This document shows, in pieces, positions 48,711 to 56,577 of a DNA stretch of 59,185 nt. The notes under the pieces are model-generated. The model worked only from the letters and a program-made list of their open reading frames with translations, did not search any database and was not told the DNA's origin. Position 1 is the first letter of the stretch, and every line of letters starts with the position of its first letter. The translations under genes were made by a program, and so were the position numbers. Origin of the DNA: Chlorobium sp. (lineage in GTDB: Bacteria; Bacteroidota; Chlorobiia; Chlorobiales; Chlorobiaceae); assembly GCA_005843825.1 (NCBI GenBank), contig SZXX01000042.1, positions 1 to 59,185 on the forward strand, in the 5' to 3' direction.

Positions 48711-49688
48711 ATGAATGTACTCATCACCGGTGGTGCCGGATTTATTGGCTCTAACCTTGCTTCTTTTTATCTGGAGCGAGGCGACTCAGTCTATGTCGTT
48801 GACAATCTCTCTACCGGCACTATCCAGAATATTTTATCCATGCTCCATAATCCGGCCTTCCGTTTTGCAGAAGCCGATATCATGGTATGGAATGACTTGA
48901 ATGATGCAATCAACTGGGCGGATAGGGTTTATCATATGGCCGCTATTGTTGGCGTAAAAAAGGTGCTGGAAGATCCAAGGCACGTTATAGAAATAAACAT
49001 TGCAGGTGCAGAAAAGATCTTTCGGGCAGTCGCAAGGGTTCGACCAGATACACAAATAATTGTTGCTTCGAGTTCTGAGGTCTATGGATTTAATACGAAC
49101 ACCAGTTATGCTGAAACAGACGATATTGTTCTCCGATCAGGCGCCCGCTTACGCTGGTGTTATGCAGTCACGAAACTTGCTAACGAGTATCTTGCCTACT
49201 CATATATGTTCAAGTCTGGAATCAAAGTTGTTATTGCACGTCTTTTCAACACTATCGGTCGTCATCAAACAGGAAAATACGGCATGGTGGTGCCTACTTT
49301 TGTTCGTCAGGCAGTGCAGAATCTGCCAATCACTGTTTACGGTGACGGAACCCAGACCCGTTCTTTTTGTGATGTGCGCGACACGGTAACAGCCCTCGAT
49401 CTTCTGGCCTCGCACCCTTTGGCTAATGGTGAAATTGTGAATGTCGGTAATGACAAGGAGATTTCCATCCTTGATCTGGCGAATCTTGTCGTGGAAAGAG
49501 CGGGAAGCAGCTCCAAGTTGCAGTTTCTTACTTATGCGGAAGCCTATGGCATGGAAATCGATGAAATAATGCGCCGCAGGCCTGTGCTCGACAAGCTGCA
49601 TACCATGACGGGATTTCAACCAAAATGGTCGTTGGTGAACACCATTGATAGCCTGATTACCCTGGAACGAGCACACGATTTAACGTGA
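48711..49688 (+). CDS. NAD-dependent sugar-nucleotide epimerase/dehydratase (extended SDR)
   Basis: A 325-residue enzyme of the extended short-chain dehydrogenase family. The NAD-binding GGAGFIG lies at 7-13, the Ser region SSSEVYG at about 120-126 and the catalytic pair Tyr151 and Lys155 in YAVTK. Closest in style to UDP-glucuronate decarboxylase or UDP-glucose 4-epimerase type enzymes; the exact sugar is not decided. A ribosome-binding site (GGAGG) precedes the start. The stop overlaps the GTG start of the next gene. Confidence 0.92.
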   Translation: MNVLITGGAGFIGSNLASFYLERGDSVYVVDNLSTGTIQNILSMLHNPAFRFAEADIMVWNDLNDAINWADRVYHMAAIVGVKKVLEDPRHVIEINIAGAEKIFRAVARVRPDTQIIVASSSEVYGFNTNTSYAETDDIVLRSGARLRWCYAVTKLANEYLAYSYMFKSGIKVVIARLFNTIGRHQTGKYGMVVPTFVRQAVQNLPITVYGDGTQTRSFCDVRDTVTALDLLASHPLANGEIVNVGNDKEISILDLANLVVERAGSSSKLQFLTYAEAYGMEIDEIMRRRPVLDKLHTMTGFQPKWSLVNTIDSLITLERAHDLT

Positions 49689-50785
49689 AAACTTTTCTTC
49701 TTATTGCTTATGCCATTGTTCTTTTGACTGGCATCGTCATCCTTTTGTCACTATGGATTCTCATTTTTAATAACAGGTCGATTCGTCAGGAGGAAACAGC
49801 TACAAATAATCGTTCAACGTTGCGCCTGACTCTCATGAGTTATCTGAAGGAAGAGATTGATGTAACAACAGTCCGGAGGAGTATTGCAGGAAAAGAGAGT
49901 CTTCTTACCGGTCTTGTGTCCCAACTTGCTGAAGAGTTTGGTGAACCTGCACAGATAAAGCTTATCGGGCTTTTTGAGGTTCCGGAGTTAGCGGGAATAG
50001 TTCAAAAAGAGCTTCGAACGCTTTCGGGTGCTTATAACTGGCGCAAGCGGCAAAGGGCTGCAACCTATCTACCTTATATTGCAAAGGATAGTATCATAAT
50101 AGCCCCGTTAATGCATGCGCTCGAGGACAGCGTTTTCATGGTAAGGTTTTCGGCTGCACATTCCCTTGCAAAAATCAAGGCTACTCAAACAATCATCCCC
50201 ATTCTGGAACATCTCTCTTTACCCGCCGAGTGGCCTATTGAGCGAACGATTGAGATTATCTTCGCGATGGGAAAAGAGGCTATCACTCCCCTTTTAAACT
50301 ACCTGTTTCTCCCCACAGCAAAGAATGAGTGCAAAGTGTTTGCTATCAGTGCACTTGGTCTGCAGCATGTAAGTGAAGCAGTTCCCGTCATACTCACTCA
50401 CCTTAATAATCCCGATAAAGAGCTGCGCATACAGAGTGCAAAAGCACTGGGAAACATTGGAGCGACCGAAGCAACTGGGGCCCTCTGTAATTCCATGAAA
50501 GAGAGCGCCTGGGAAGTAAGAGCAGCCGCGGCAAACGCTTTAGGGTTATTGAAAAACAATAGTTCCATTCCGACGCTTCTGGGCAGCCTTCGGGATTCGG
50601 TCTGGTGGGTTCGATATAATTCAGCCAATGCATTGGCTGAACTTGGAGATGATGGCATATCAGCATTGAAAAACGCCCTGACTTATGCCGATAAGTTCGC
50701 ACGGGAGGTCAGCCGGCTTGTGCTTCAGGAGCGAAGTTTGATAACAATTGATCAAAATCAGACTTCACCATGGCTATCGACATGA
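49685..50785 (+). CDS. HEAT-repeat protein with N-terminal membrane anchor
   Basis: A 366-residue protein starting at GTG, overlapping the upstream stop (GTGA). One membrane helix (about residues 4-27) is followed by a helical region and several HEAT repeats (about 120-345), recognised from units like VRFSAAHSLAKIK, LRIQSAKALGNIGA, VRAAAANALGLLK and VRYNSANALAELGD. HEAT solenoids bind partner proteins. Overlap with the GT2 gene by 16 bp suggests that the two products work together, perhaps as synthase and co-polymerase scaffold. Confidence 0.9.
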   Translation: MKTFLLIAYAIVLLTGIVILLSLWILIFNNRSIRQEETATNNRSTLRLTLMSYLKEEIDVTTVRRSIAGKESLLTGLVSQLAEEFGEPAQIKLIGLFEVPELAGIVQKELRTLSGAYNWRKRQRAATYLPYIAKDSIIIAPLMHALEDSVFMVRFSAAHSLAKIKATQTIIPILEHLSLPAEWPIERTIEIIFAMGKEAITPLLNYLFLPTAKNECKVFAISALGLQHVSEAVPVILTHLNNPDKELRIQSAKALGNIGATEATGALCNSMKESAWEVRAAAANALGLLKNNSSIPTLLGSLRDSVWWVRYNSANALAELGDDGISALKNALTYADKFAREVSRLVLQERSLITIDQNQTSPWLST

Positions 50786-52194
50786 TGATTGTTCTGGATA
50801 TCCTCATCAGGATCATCCTCATCTATTTCATTATGATGCATGGCATCTATCTTTTGCTCATTATACTTGGTTCGCAAGAGCAAAAACGATACCATCAGGG
50901 AATTCAGTTTCAGGAATTTATTCACATCAGCCAGTCCCCGTTGACCACGCCGGTATCTATTGTCATTTGTGCTTACAACGAAGAGAAGGTCATTGTGAAT
51001 ACTCTCCTCAATGTTCTGCAACTTCGTTATCCGGAGTTTGAAGTTGTTGTAGTCAACGATGGATCAGAAGACCGAACAGTGCAGCTGTTGATTGATGTCT
51101 TTAAGCTGCAGCCTATTGACAAGGTATTCAAGAAGCATTTTGAGACAAAGCCGGTGCGCGCCGTCTACCAGTCGGCGGATTATCCAAACCTCATTGTGGT
51201 TGACAAGGAGAACGGCCGGAGGGCAGATGCCAATAATGCCGGAGCTGATCACGCACGCTATCCGATAATCTGCCAGATTGATGCCGATTGCGTCCTTGAA
51301 AAAGATGCCTTGCTCTACATGATCCGACCCTTTCTTTATAACTCCAAGGTTATTGCTGCTGCTGCGATTATTCGTCCGGCAAACGGACTGATTGTGGAAA
51401 AAGGACAAATCATCAAGCGTAATCTGCCTGACAATTGGATACCCTTGTTTCAAGCGGTTGAATATCTCAGATCTTTCCAGTGGGCCCGACTGGGTTTGAC
51501 GCGTCTGAAGAGTATGCTTTGCATGTCGGGAGCTTTTACCATGATCAGAAAAGATATCTTTATTGCCGTTGGGGGTGCGAAAACAATGGCAGTGGTCGAT
51601 GATTTTGAACTTACGGTTTCACTTCACCGATACATCCATGAGCATGAAGAGGCACGAGATTTTGAGATTGCCTTTATTCCAGACCCCGGGAACTACAGCC
51701 AGGTACCGGAAACGCTCAAAGCCTTTGCTTCACAGCGCAATTTCTGGCAGCGGGCAATTCTTCAGTCGCTCCTATGGAACAGGGTAATGGCGTTTAACCC
51801 CCGTTATGGTATGGCCGGGATGTTCGGCTTCCCCTTTTACTTCATATTTGAAGCTCTTTCAGCTGTTGTTGAAGCATGCGCATATGTTATAGCGTTAGTG
51901 GTATTAGTGTTACGAATAGACAGCCCGACTATCCTTATGCTTCTTTTTATTTTCGGAGTTGTCTTAGGAACGTTTGTCTCGATTTGCGCAGTACTGCTGC
52001 AGGCAACAACAAGAATGCGTCAGGAAAACACCCGTGATATTGTCCGCCTTTTTCTTGCGGCCTTAGCAGAACATTTCGGGTTTCACCAGTTTCATGTATT
52101 CTGCCGGCTTGGAGGTATCTATGATTTGCTGATAAGGCGCAGGTTAGCTTATGGTTACAGGGAACGTTCTGAATACAAGTCACCGACGCCATAA
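50770..52194 (+). CDS. Membrane GT2 glycosyltransferase, polysaccharide synthase-like
   Basis: A 474-residue enzyme with an N-terminal helix (about 7-34), a cytoplasmic GT2 domain and three or four C-terminal helices (about 345-415). Catalytic motifs are CAYNEEKV, Asp97 in VVNDGSEDRT, Asp171-x-Asp173 in DADC, Asp277-Asp278 in VVDDFEL and QRNFWQR (322-328), which takes the place of the QxxRW motif of processive synthases. No PilZ domain is attached, so any control by cyclic di-GMP must go through another protein. It probably makes a cell-surface polysaccharide. Confidence 0.92.
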   Translation: MAIDMMIVLDILIRIILIYFIMMHGIYLLLIILGSQEQKRYHQGIQFQEFIHISQSPLTTPVSIVICAYNEEKVIVNTLLNVLQLRYPEFEVVVVNDGSEDRTVQLLIDVFKLQPIDKVFKKHFETKPVRAVYQSADYPNLIVVDKENGRRADANNAGADHARYPIICQIDADCVLEKDALLYMIRPFLYNSKVIAAAAIIRPANGLIVEKGQIIKRNLPDNWIPLFQAVEYLRSFQWARLGLTRLKSMLCMSGAFTMIRKDIFIAVGGAKTMAVVDDFELTVSLHRYIHEHEEARDFEIAFIPDPGNYSQVPETLKAFASQRNFWQRAILQSLLWNRVMAFNPRYGMAGMFGFPFYFIFEALSAVVEACAYVIALVVLVLRIDSPTILMLLFIFGVVLGTFVSICAVLLQATTRMRQENTRDIVRLFLAALAEHFGFHQFHVFCRLGGIYDLLIRRRLAYGYRERSEYKSPTP

Positions 52195-52241
52195 ATGGAT
52201 GAATGATCAACCAATGAATATTATCTGAAAGGAGCAAAGGT

Positions 52242-52397
52242 ATGAACACTCTGGCCGTTATTCATAAGCAGTTTCTGGACAGATCTCTTTTGGAGCTTTT
52301 GGCAAAAGTCAAACAGGGAGGATGTTTTATAGACCTTAACAGCCATTTTGATGCTGAAGCCATAGGCAAAAACGGGGTTTCGGTATGGAGGTTGTAA
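52242..52397 (+). pseudogene. C-terminal remnant of a nucleotide-sugar dehydrogenase
   Basis: A 51-codon frame preceded by a strong ribosome-binding site (AAAGGAG). The peptide AVIHKQFLDRSLLELLAK followed by GGCFIDLNSHFDAEAIGK and ending VWRL matches the last 45-50 residues of UDP-sugar dehydrogenases (WbpA/TviB type: substrate-loop histidine, FIDxKS and terminal WRL). The N-terminal about 380 residues are absent. The family match is by eye. Despite truncation it still has a start and ribosome-binding site, so a short peptide may be made. Confidence 0.6.
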
Positions 52398-52415
52398 CCA
52401 TAAAATTATAATGCC

Positions 52416-54263
52416 ATGTGCGGAATTGTTGGTTATATAGGTTGGAAGGAAGCTGTTCCGATACTTTTGCAGGGGTTGACGCGGCTTGAATACCGTGGTT
52501 ATGATTCAGCCGGGTTAGCTCTTTTGAATGGCAGCATCATTTCTGTTATCAAGCAGAAAGGGAGTGTAAGCGGGCTTGAAGCTGCAACTGTCAGCCTTCC
52601 GGAAGAGATGCGAAATGCCACCATTGGTATTGGCCATACCCGGTGGGCTACCCATGGTGAACCAAGCGACCGGAATGCTCATCCTTTTTTGAGCGCTTCT
52701 GGAGATATCGCTCTTATTCATAACGGCATTGTCGAAAACTTCTCGGCGCTGAAACAGGAGCTGATCTCCCAGGGTTATATATTTTCAAGCGACACCGATT
52801 CCGAGGTACTGGTTCACCTGATCGACAGGATATGGAAGAGTGATGCCTCGCTTGACCTTGAATCGGCTACCCGTAACGCTCTTCGTCATGTTGACGGAGC
52901 ATACGGTATCTGTGTGATCTCTTCGCGGGAACCAGACAAGATTGTCGTTGCACGTAAGGGGAGCCCTCTGGTAATCGGTATCGGTACCGGGGAATATTTC
53001 ATTGCATCTGATGCTGCTCCGATTGTGGAGCATACCAATAAGGTGGTTTATCTCTCTGATGGTGAGCTGGCTGTGGTGAAAAGGGATGGGTACACTGTAA
53101 AGTCAATTGAGAATATCGAACAGGCAAAGATTGTAACTGAACTTGATTATTCGCTTGATAAAATAGAGAAAGGAGGCTTTGAGCATTTCATGCTCAAGGA
53201 GATTTTTGAACAGCCTGAGGTGATGAAGAATGTAATGCGGGGCCGTGTGCATCCCGAAAAAGGCATGATTCGACTAGGAGGAATAAGCGAGTATCTCGAC
53301 CGGCTGAAACAGGCGAAGCATATAGTCATCTGTGCCTGCGGAACAAGCTGGCATGCAGCGTTGATCGGAAAATATCTTATTGAGGAGTTTGCCCGTATTA
53401 AGGTGGAGGTCGATTATGCTTCAGAGTTCAGGTACCGCAATCCCATTGTCGGTGTTGATGATGTGGTAATTCTGATTTCACAGTCAGGAGAGACTGCGGA
53501 CACTCTTGCTGCTCTTCATGTAGCGAAGGAAAAAGGTGCCCTTGTGATAGGAATATGTAACGTTGTCGGCTCCACTATAGCCCGTGAAACTCTGTGTGGT
53601 ATGTATACCCATGCAGGGCCTGAGATTGGTGTTGCTTCGACCAAGGCTTTTACAGCTCAGGTAGTTATGCTTTATATGCTCGCCCTGTCGCTCAGCAAGG
53701 GGAGAACCATTTCTCACGATGAAATTGCTTTGCATCTTAGAGAACTTTCAACTCTTCCTGAAAAAGCCGCACGTATTCTTGAACTCGACAGTCAGATTAA
53801 GGGTATTGCCGAACGCTTCAAGGATGCCAAGAATGCTCTTTATCTAGGACGGGGTTACAATTTTCCGGTCGCTCTTGAGGGGGCCCTGAAACTTAAGGAA
53901 ATCTCTTATATCCATGCAGAGGGTTACCCTGCAGCTGAAATGAAGCACGGCCCAATTGCCTTGATTGACAAAGACATGCCGGTTATTTTTATCGCCACCC
54001 GCGACGGGACCTATGCTAAAATTATCAGTAATATTGAGGAGGTGCGCAGTCGAAAAGGCAGAATTATCGCTATTGCCAATGAAGGTGACGAGGAGATGAG
54101 TCGTCTGGCAGAGCATGTCATTTATATCCCTCAATCTTCAGCGCCGCTTTCACCTCTCTTGACGGTTATCCCCCTGCAGCTCCTTGCCTATCATATTGCC
54201 ACACTCCGCGGATGCAACGTTGACCGGCCAAGAAACCTTGCAAAATCGGTTACTGTGGAATAA
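52416..54263 (+). CDS. glmS: Glutamine-fructose-6-phosphate aminotransferase
   Basis: Makes glucosamine 6-phosphate from fructose 6-phosphate and glutamine, the entry to UDP-GlcNAc for peptidoglycan and polysaccharides. The 615-residue protein starts with the catalytic Cys2 (MCGIVGYIG), then the glutaminase domain with HTRWATHGEPSDRNAHPF, and two sugar isomerase domains (SQSGETADT, STKAFTAQ) with the C-terminal RNLAKSVTVE. It follows the dehydrogenase remnant by 18 bp, in the same direction as the polysaccharide genes, so it may supply amino sugar to them. Confidence 0.97.
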   Translation: MCGIVGYIGWKEAVPILLQGLTRLEYRGYDSAGLALLNGSIISVIKQKGSVSGLEAATVSLPEEMRNATIGIGHTRWATHGEPSDRNAHPFLSASGDIALIHNGIVENFSALKQELISQGYIFSSDTDSEVLVHLIDRIWKSDASLDLESATRNALRHVDGAYGICVISSREPDKIVVARKGSPLVIGIGTGEYFIASDAAPIVEHTNKVVYLSDGELAVVKRDGYTVKSIENIEQAKIVTELDYSLDKIEKGGFEHFMLKEIFEQPEVMKNVMRGRVHPEKGMIRLGGISEYLDRLKQAKHIVICACGTSWHAALIGKYLIEEFARIKVEVDYASEFRYRNPIVGVDDVVILISQSGETADTLAALHVAKEKGALVIGICNVVGSTIARETLCGMYTHAGPEIGVASTKAFTAQVVMLYMLALSLSKGRTISHDEIALHLRELSTLPEKAARILELDSQIKGIAERFKDAKNALYLGRGYNFPVALEGALKLKEISYIHAEGYPAAEMKHGPIALIDKDMPVIFIATRDGTYAKIISNIEEVRSRKGRIIAIANEGDEEMSRLAEHVIYIPQSSAPLSPLLTVIPLQLLAYHIATLRGCNVDRPRNLAKSVTVE

Positions 54264-54485
54264 AGCGAGTAACTACCAATGTTCCGAAGGCAGCTTCATC
54301 CTGCAACTGATTGTGAGATAATTGATTGATGGATCCATTTTAACAACTATATTAAGCTGTTAATGCCGCTCCTAAAAGACGTATTATATATATTTTTAAT
54401 ATATGCGATATTGTTTTATATTATGAGTGCGCTATGCAAAGAATTTGAATGAACCACCAGCCTCCAACATTCAAAGGGGTCATGC
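54264..54485. other. Short AT-rich gap before the Nif11-like gene
   Basis: No gene seen. The region 54380-54410 (GACGTATTATATATAT and on, ending ATATATGCGAT) resembles, inverted, the AT-rich segments at 35647 and 42407. It probably contains the promoter of the next small gene. Confidence 0.4.
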
Positions 54486-54668
54486 ATGTGTCAGGAACTT
54501 GCCAAAGCTTTCGTCGAAAAGTTGAAGCGTGATGAGACGTTCAGGGATACTGTGGTCATGATTGAAAATGTTGAAGAAAAGCTCGAGTATATCAATCAAG
54601 AGGGGTTTATCTTTACATCGGATGAGCTTGATATTGCGGCATCTTCAATTCTTGATTACAATTACTAA
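54486..54668 (+). CDS. Nif11-like leader-type small protein
   Basis: A 60-residue protein. Residues 3-52 follow the Nif11 leader pattern: ELAKAFVEKLKRDETFRD, a helical middle, then NQEGFIFTSDELDIAAS. In many bacteria Nif11 domains are leaders of ribosomally made, modified peptides. Here no double-glycine cleavage site is seen and only about eight residues (SSILDYNY) follow, so either the core is tiny or the protein has another role. AAAGGGG lies before the start. No modification enzyme gene is adjacent. Confidence 0.7.
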   Translation: MCQELAKAFVEKLKRDETFRDTVVMIENVEEKLEYINQEGFIFTSDELDIAASSILDYNY

Positions 54669-54710
54669 TCGATATAACTCCCGTTCTCTTCCGGCTCGTT
54701 TCTTCTCTTA

Positions 54711-55100
54711 TTAACTCCTTTTCCTGTATCCCAAACCTGAGAACGAGGCTATCAGCGTTCCATCTTCATCTTTTATATCTACGTGATACCCGCTAATTTT
54801 TTTGTTTTTACTTTCTTCTCTTGCTTCTGCCCTTAGATATGTCCCTACGGGTGCCTTGAAATAAGATATCGACGCATTTATTCCTACAGTGGTACTTCCG
54901 TCAGCATTACTCGCTATAGCAAAGGCATAATCGGCCAGCGTAAATATTGCGCCACCCTGGACAATATTGATTCCGTTCTTATGCTTGTCCTCTATTTTCA
55001 TTTCAACCAAGGCATACCCCGGAGATGCTTCAACTATCTCAATACCCAACAACTGGGCGAACCTGTCGTTTTTCACATTTTTTAGAATGTCTTTGTCCAT
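54711..55100 (-). CDS. PaaI-family hotdog thioesterase
   Basis: A 129-residue hotdog-fold protein, probably a thioesterase on acyl- or aryl-CoA. The family blocks are LGIEIVEASPGYALVEM, the active-site region NIVQGGAIFTLADYAFAIASN (with Gln-Gly-Gly in place of the common His-Gly-Gly) and TVGINASISYFKAP. Change of the His to Gln is found in some subfamilies. Substrate is unknown. Neighbours give no clue. Confidence 0.85.
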   Translation of the reverse strand: MDKDILKNVKNDRFAQLLGIEIVEASPGYALVEMKIEDKHKNGINIVQGGAIFTLADYAFAIASNADGSTTVGINASISYFKAPVGTYLRAEAREESKNKKISGYHVDIKDEDGTLIASFSGLGYRKRS

Positions 55101-55485
55101 CTGTATTCCTGATAAGAATTATTGCCTGCGCCAGCTTACTCACCAATATATAATAAAATAAGGTCTTCATCCGCCAGAGCCGAGTGCTGTGCAAAGGTAC
55201 CCACTTTTGCAAATAACTGAATGGGTTCGTTTTGTAAATTTTAAAATAACGCCTCAGATCGGCAAGCCCTTGCTCTGCCTGGTTAACTTATTGGCTACTC
55301 GCCTGATAATAAAAAAGCCCCATGAGCACTATCCTTTTCAGGCACACCCATGAGGTTTTCAATATATACAGCAAAGGCCATTCTTTCTTCTCCTCAGCCA
55401 ACTGCCTTCACGTTCTTTCCTGCCCACTGCTGACTGCCAACTCTCACCTTCTCAGCACTCGGCACTCATCACTTTCTTTTCATGC
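55101..55485. other. 385-bp gap with inverted copy of dispersed repeat
   Basis: The part at 55415-55450 is the inverted form of the GGCAGTGGGCAG repeat of 28481. The rest shows no reliable coding signal; a short minus-strand frame near 55150-55250 (ADLRRYFKIYKTNP) vaguely recalls transposase ends but was not accepted. Confidence 0.4.
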
Positions 55486-56267
55486 CTACTCTTTACTTTT
55501 CCTCGGAGCCGCTGCGGTATGGAAAACTGCGTCCAGTGTTGGTGCGCTAAGAACGGCTTCGCCCCAGGCTTCTAATGCCGGTTCGGAAGCATTGCTTAAC
55601 AACTCTATTGCCCAGACAGGTAATGCGCCAAAACGACGTTCCAATAGTCTTTTCAGAAGCTTCGATTCACCTTCTACGCGACCTTTAGCAATACCTTCGA
55701 CTCGGCCTTTAGCTATACCGATTCTTTCTACGCTGGTAACGTATTTCATGTTTTTGTGCTCCTCAATGGTTTCCATTTCTTGCCAGATTTTTGTTTCCAA
55801 CCAGGCGGGTAGTGTCATTAACCAATCGACGATAGTAAACAAGTCGATGACTCGTTGCTTATCCCAGTGTCGCTTATAGAGCATTCTTACCAAACTGAGT
55901 TTGGCTTCATAGCGTTCCTGATTCTCCTTTCGGGTTTGCCTGGTCAGAATATGTGCTGCTGTAATTAAACCAAATGCGTTATCCGAAGCAAGAAGTGAAA
56001 TCAGTGGGCAGTAAAGAAAAAAAGCTTTCAGTTCCCAATTTTTTCTTTACTTCAGCACGTCTCAACACTCTCTCCCTGGCAACTGCCCTCTCTGTTCCGC
56101 TCGGCATCCTGCACAACGGCCCGCAGCTCCTGATCGAGAAATACATGTTCCTTTGTCCAATCTATCTCAGCATTTGCATCAGGGAAATAAAAAGTCATAA
56201 ACTCCGGGAAATAGTGCTCAATGGCTTCTTTCCACGGGCTGTCCAAATGATCATTAGGGGGCTCCAT
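55486..56267 (-). pseudogene. Decayed Rpn/PD-(D/E)XK nuclease-transposase family gene
   Basis: The start of the gene (56267 to about 56100) encodes EHYFPEFMTFYFPDANAEID and FLDQELRAVVQDAE, the N-terminus of this family. The C-terminal part (55973 to 55486) carries SLVRMLYKRHWDKQRVIDLF, IDLFTIVDWLMTLP and MKYVTSVERIGIAKG. About 100 residues of the nuclease middle are missing and replaced by about 100 bp that include a GGCAGT-type dispersed repeat and an 11-bp inverted repeat (TAAAGAAAAAA). A 24-bp tandem duplication (GIAKGRVE twice) is also seen. No full-length product is possible. Confidence 0.75.
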
Positions 56268-56297
56268 GTACGTGCAATGCTTCCAGCATCTTATGCA

Positions 56298-56339
56298 ATC
56301 ATTAATAAATTACAATAATAAACGTAATTTATTAATGAT
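56298..56339. repeat. 16-bp perfect inverted repeat, 10-bp spacer
   Basis: Arms ATCATTAATAAATTAC (56298-56313) and its exact complement (56324-56339). There is no T-run typical of a terminator. It lies in the gap between a dead nuclease gene and an HTH relic, upstream of the Fic gene, where an operator would be expected. Confidence 0.8.
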
Positions 56340-56395
56340 ATAATACATCTTATTAATTTATTTGTGGAGTTGATGTAAAATCCAACACTGAAAAC

Positions 56396-56539
56396 ATGTC
56401 CCTATCTATTACGGCATTCAGAAAATATGCTGAAGCTGTTGGCTGCGAACTGGAAATCAAACTGACTCCCCCTTTCTTGCGCCGTCCTCTTTGCAATTTC
56501 TCAATGATTTAGTTAAATTAATTTTCGCGACAAATATGA
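56396..56539 (+). pseudogene. Relic of an HTH-type antitoxin
   Basis: A 47-codon frame. Its first half, SLSITAFRKYAEAVGCELEI, matches the last turn of the helix-turn-helix domain of XRE-type antitoxins (typical wording SLxTLRKYAEALGxxLEI). The DNA-binding part upstream is missing. It lies 38 bp before the Fic gene. Short length makes the call tentative. Confidence 0.45.
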
Positions 56540-56577
56540 CGTATTAAGATAAATAACACGACAAACCGACCGAATTC

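Noticed and set aside
55141-55261. Minus-strand frame with ADLRRYFKIYKTNP and on, recalling an IS3-type transposase end
   Set aside because: The diagnostic RPHxxLxxxTP wording is missing and no other transposase part or inverted ends are near.
55682-55729. 24-bp tandem duplication as a regulatory repeat
   Set aside because: It is in frame inside the decayed nuclease gene and encodes GIAKGRVE twice, a common variation in this family.
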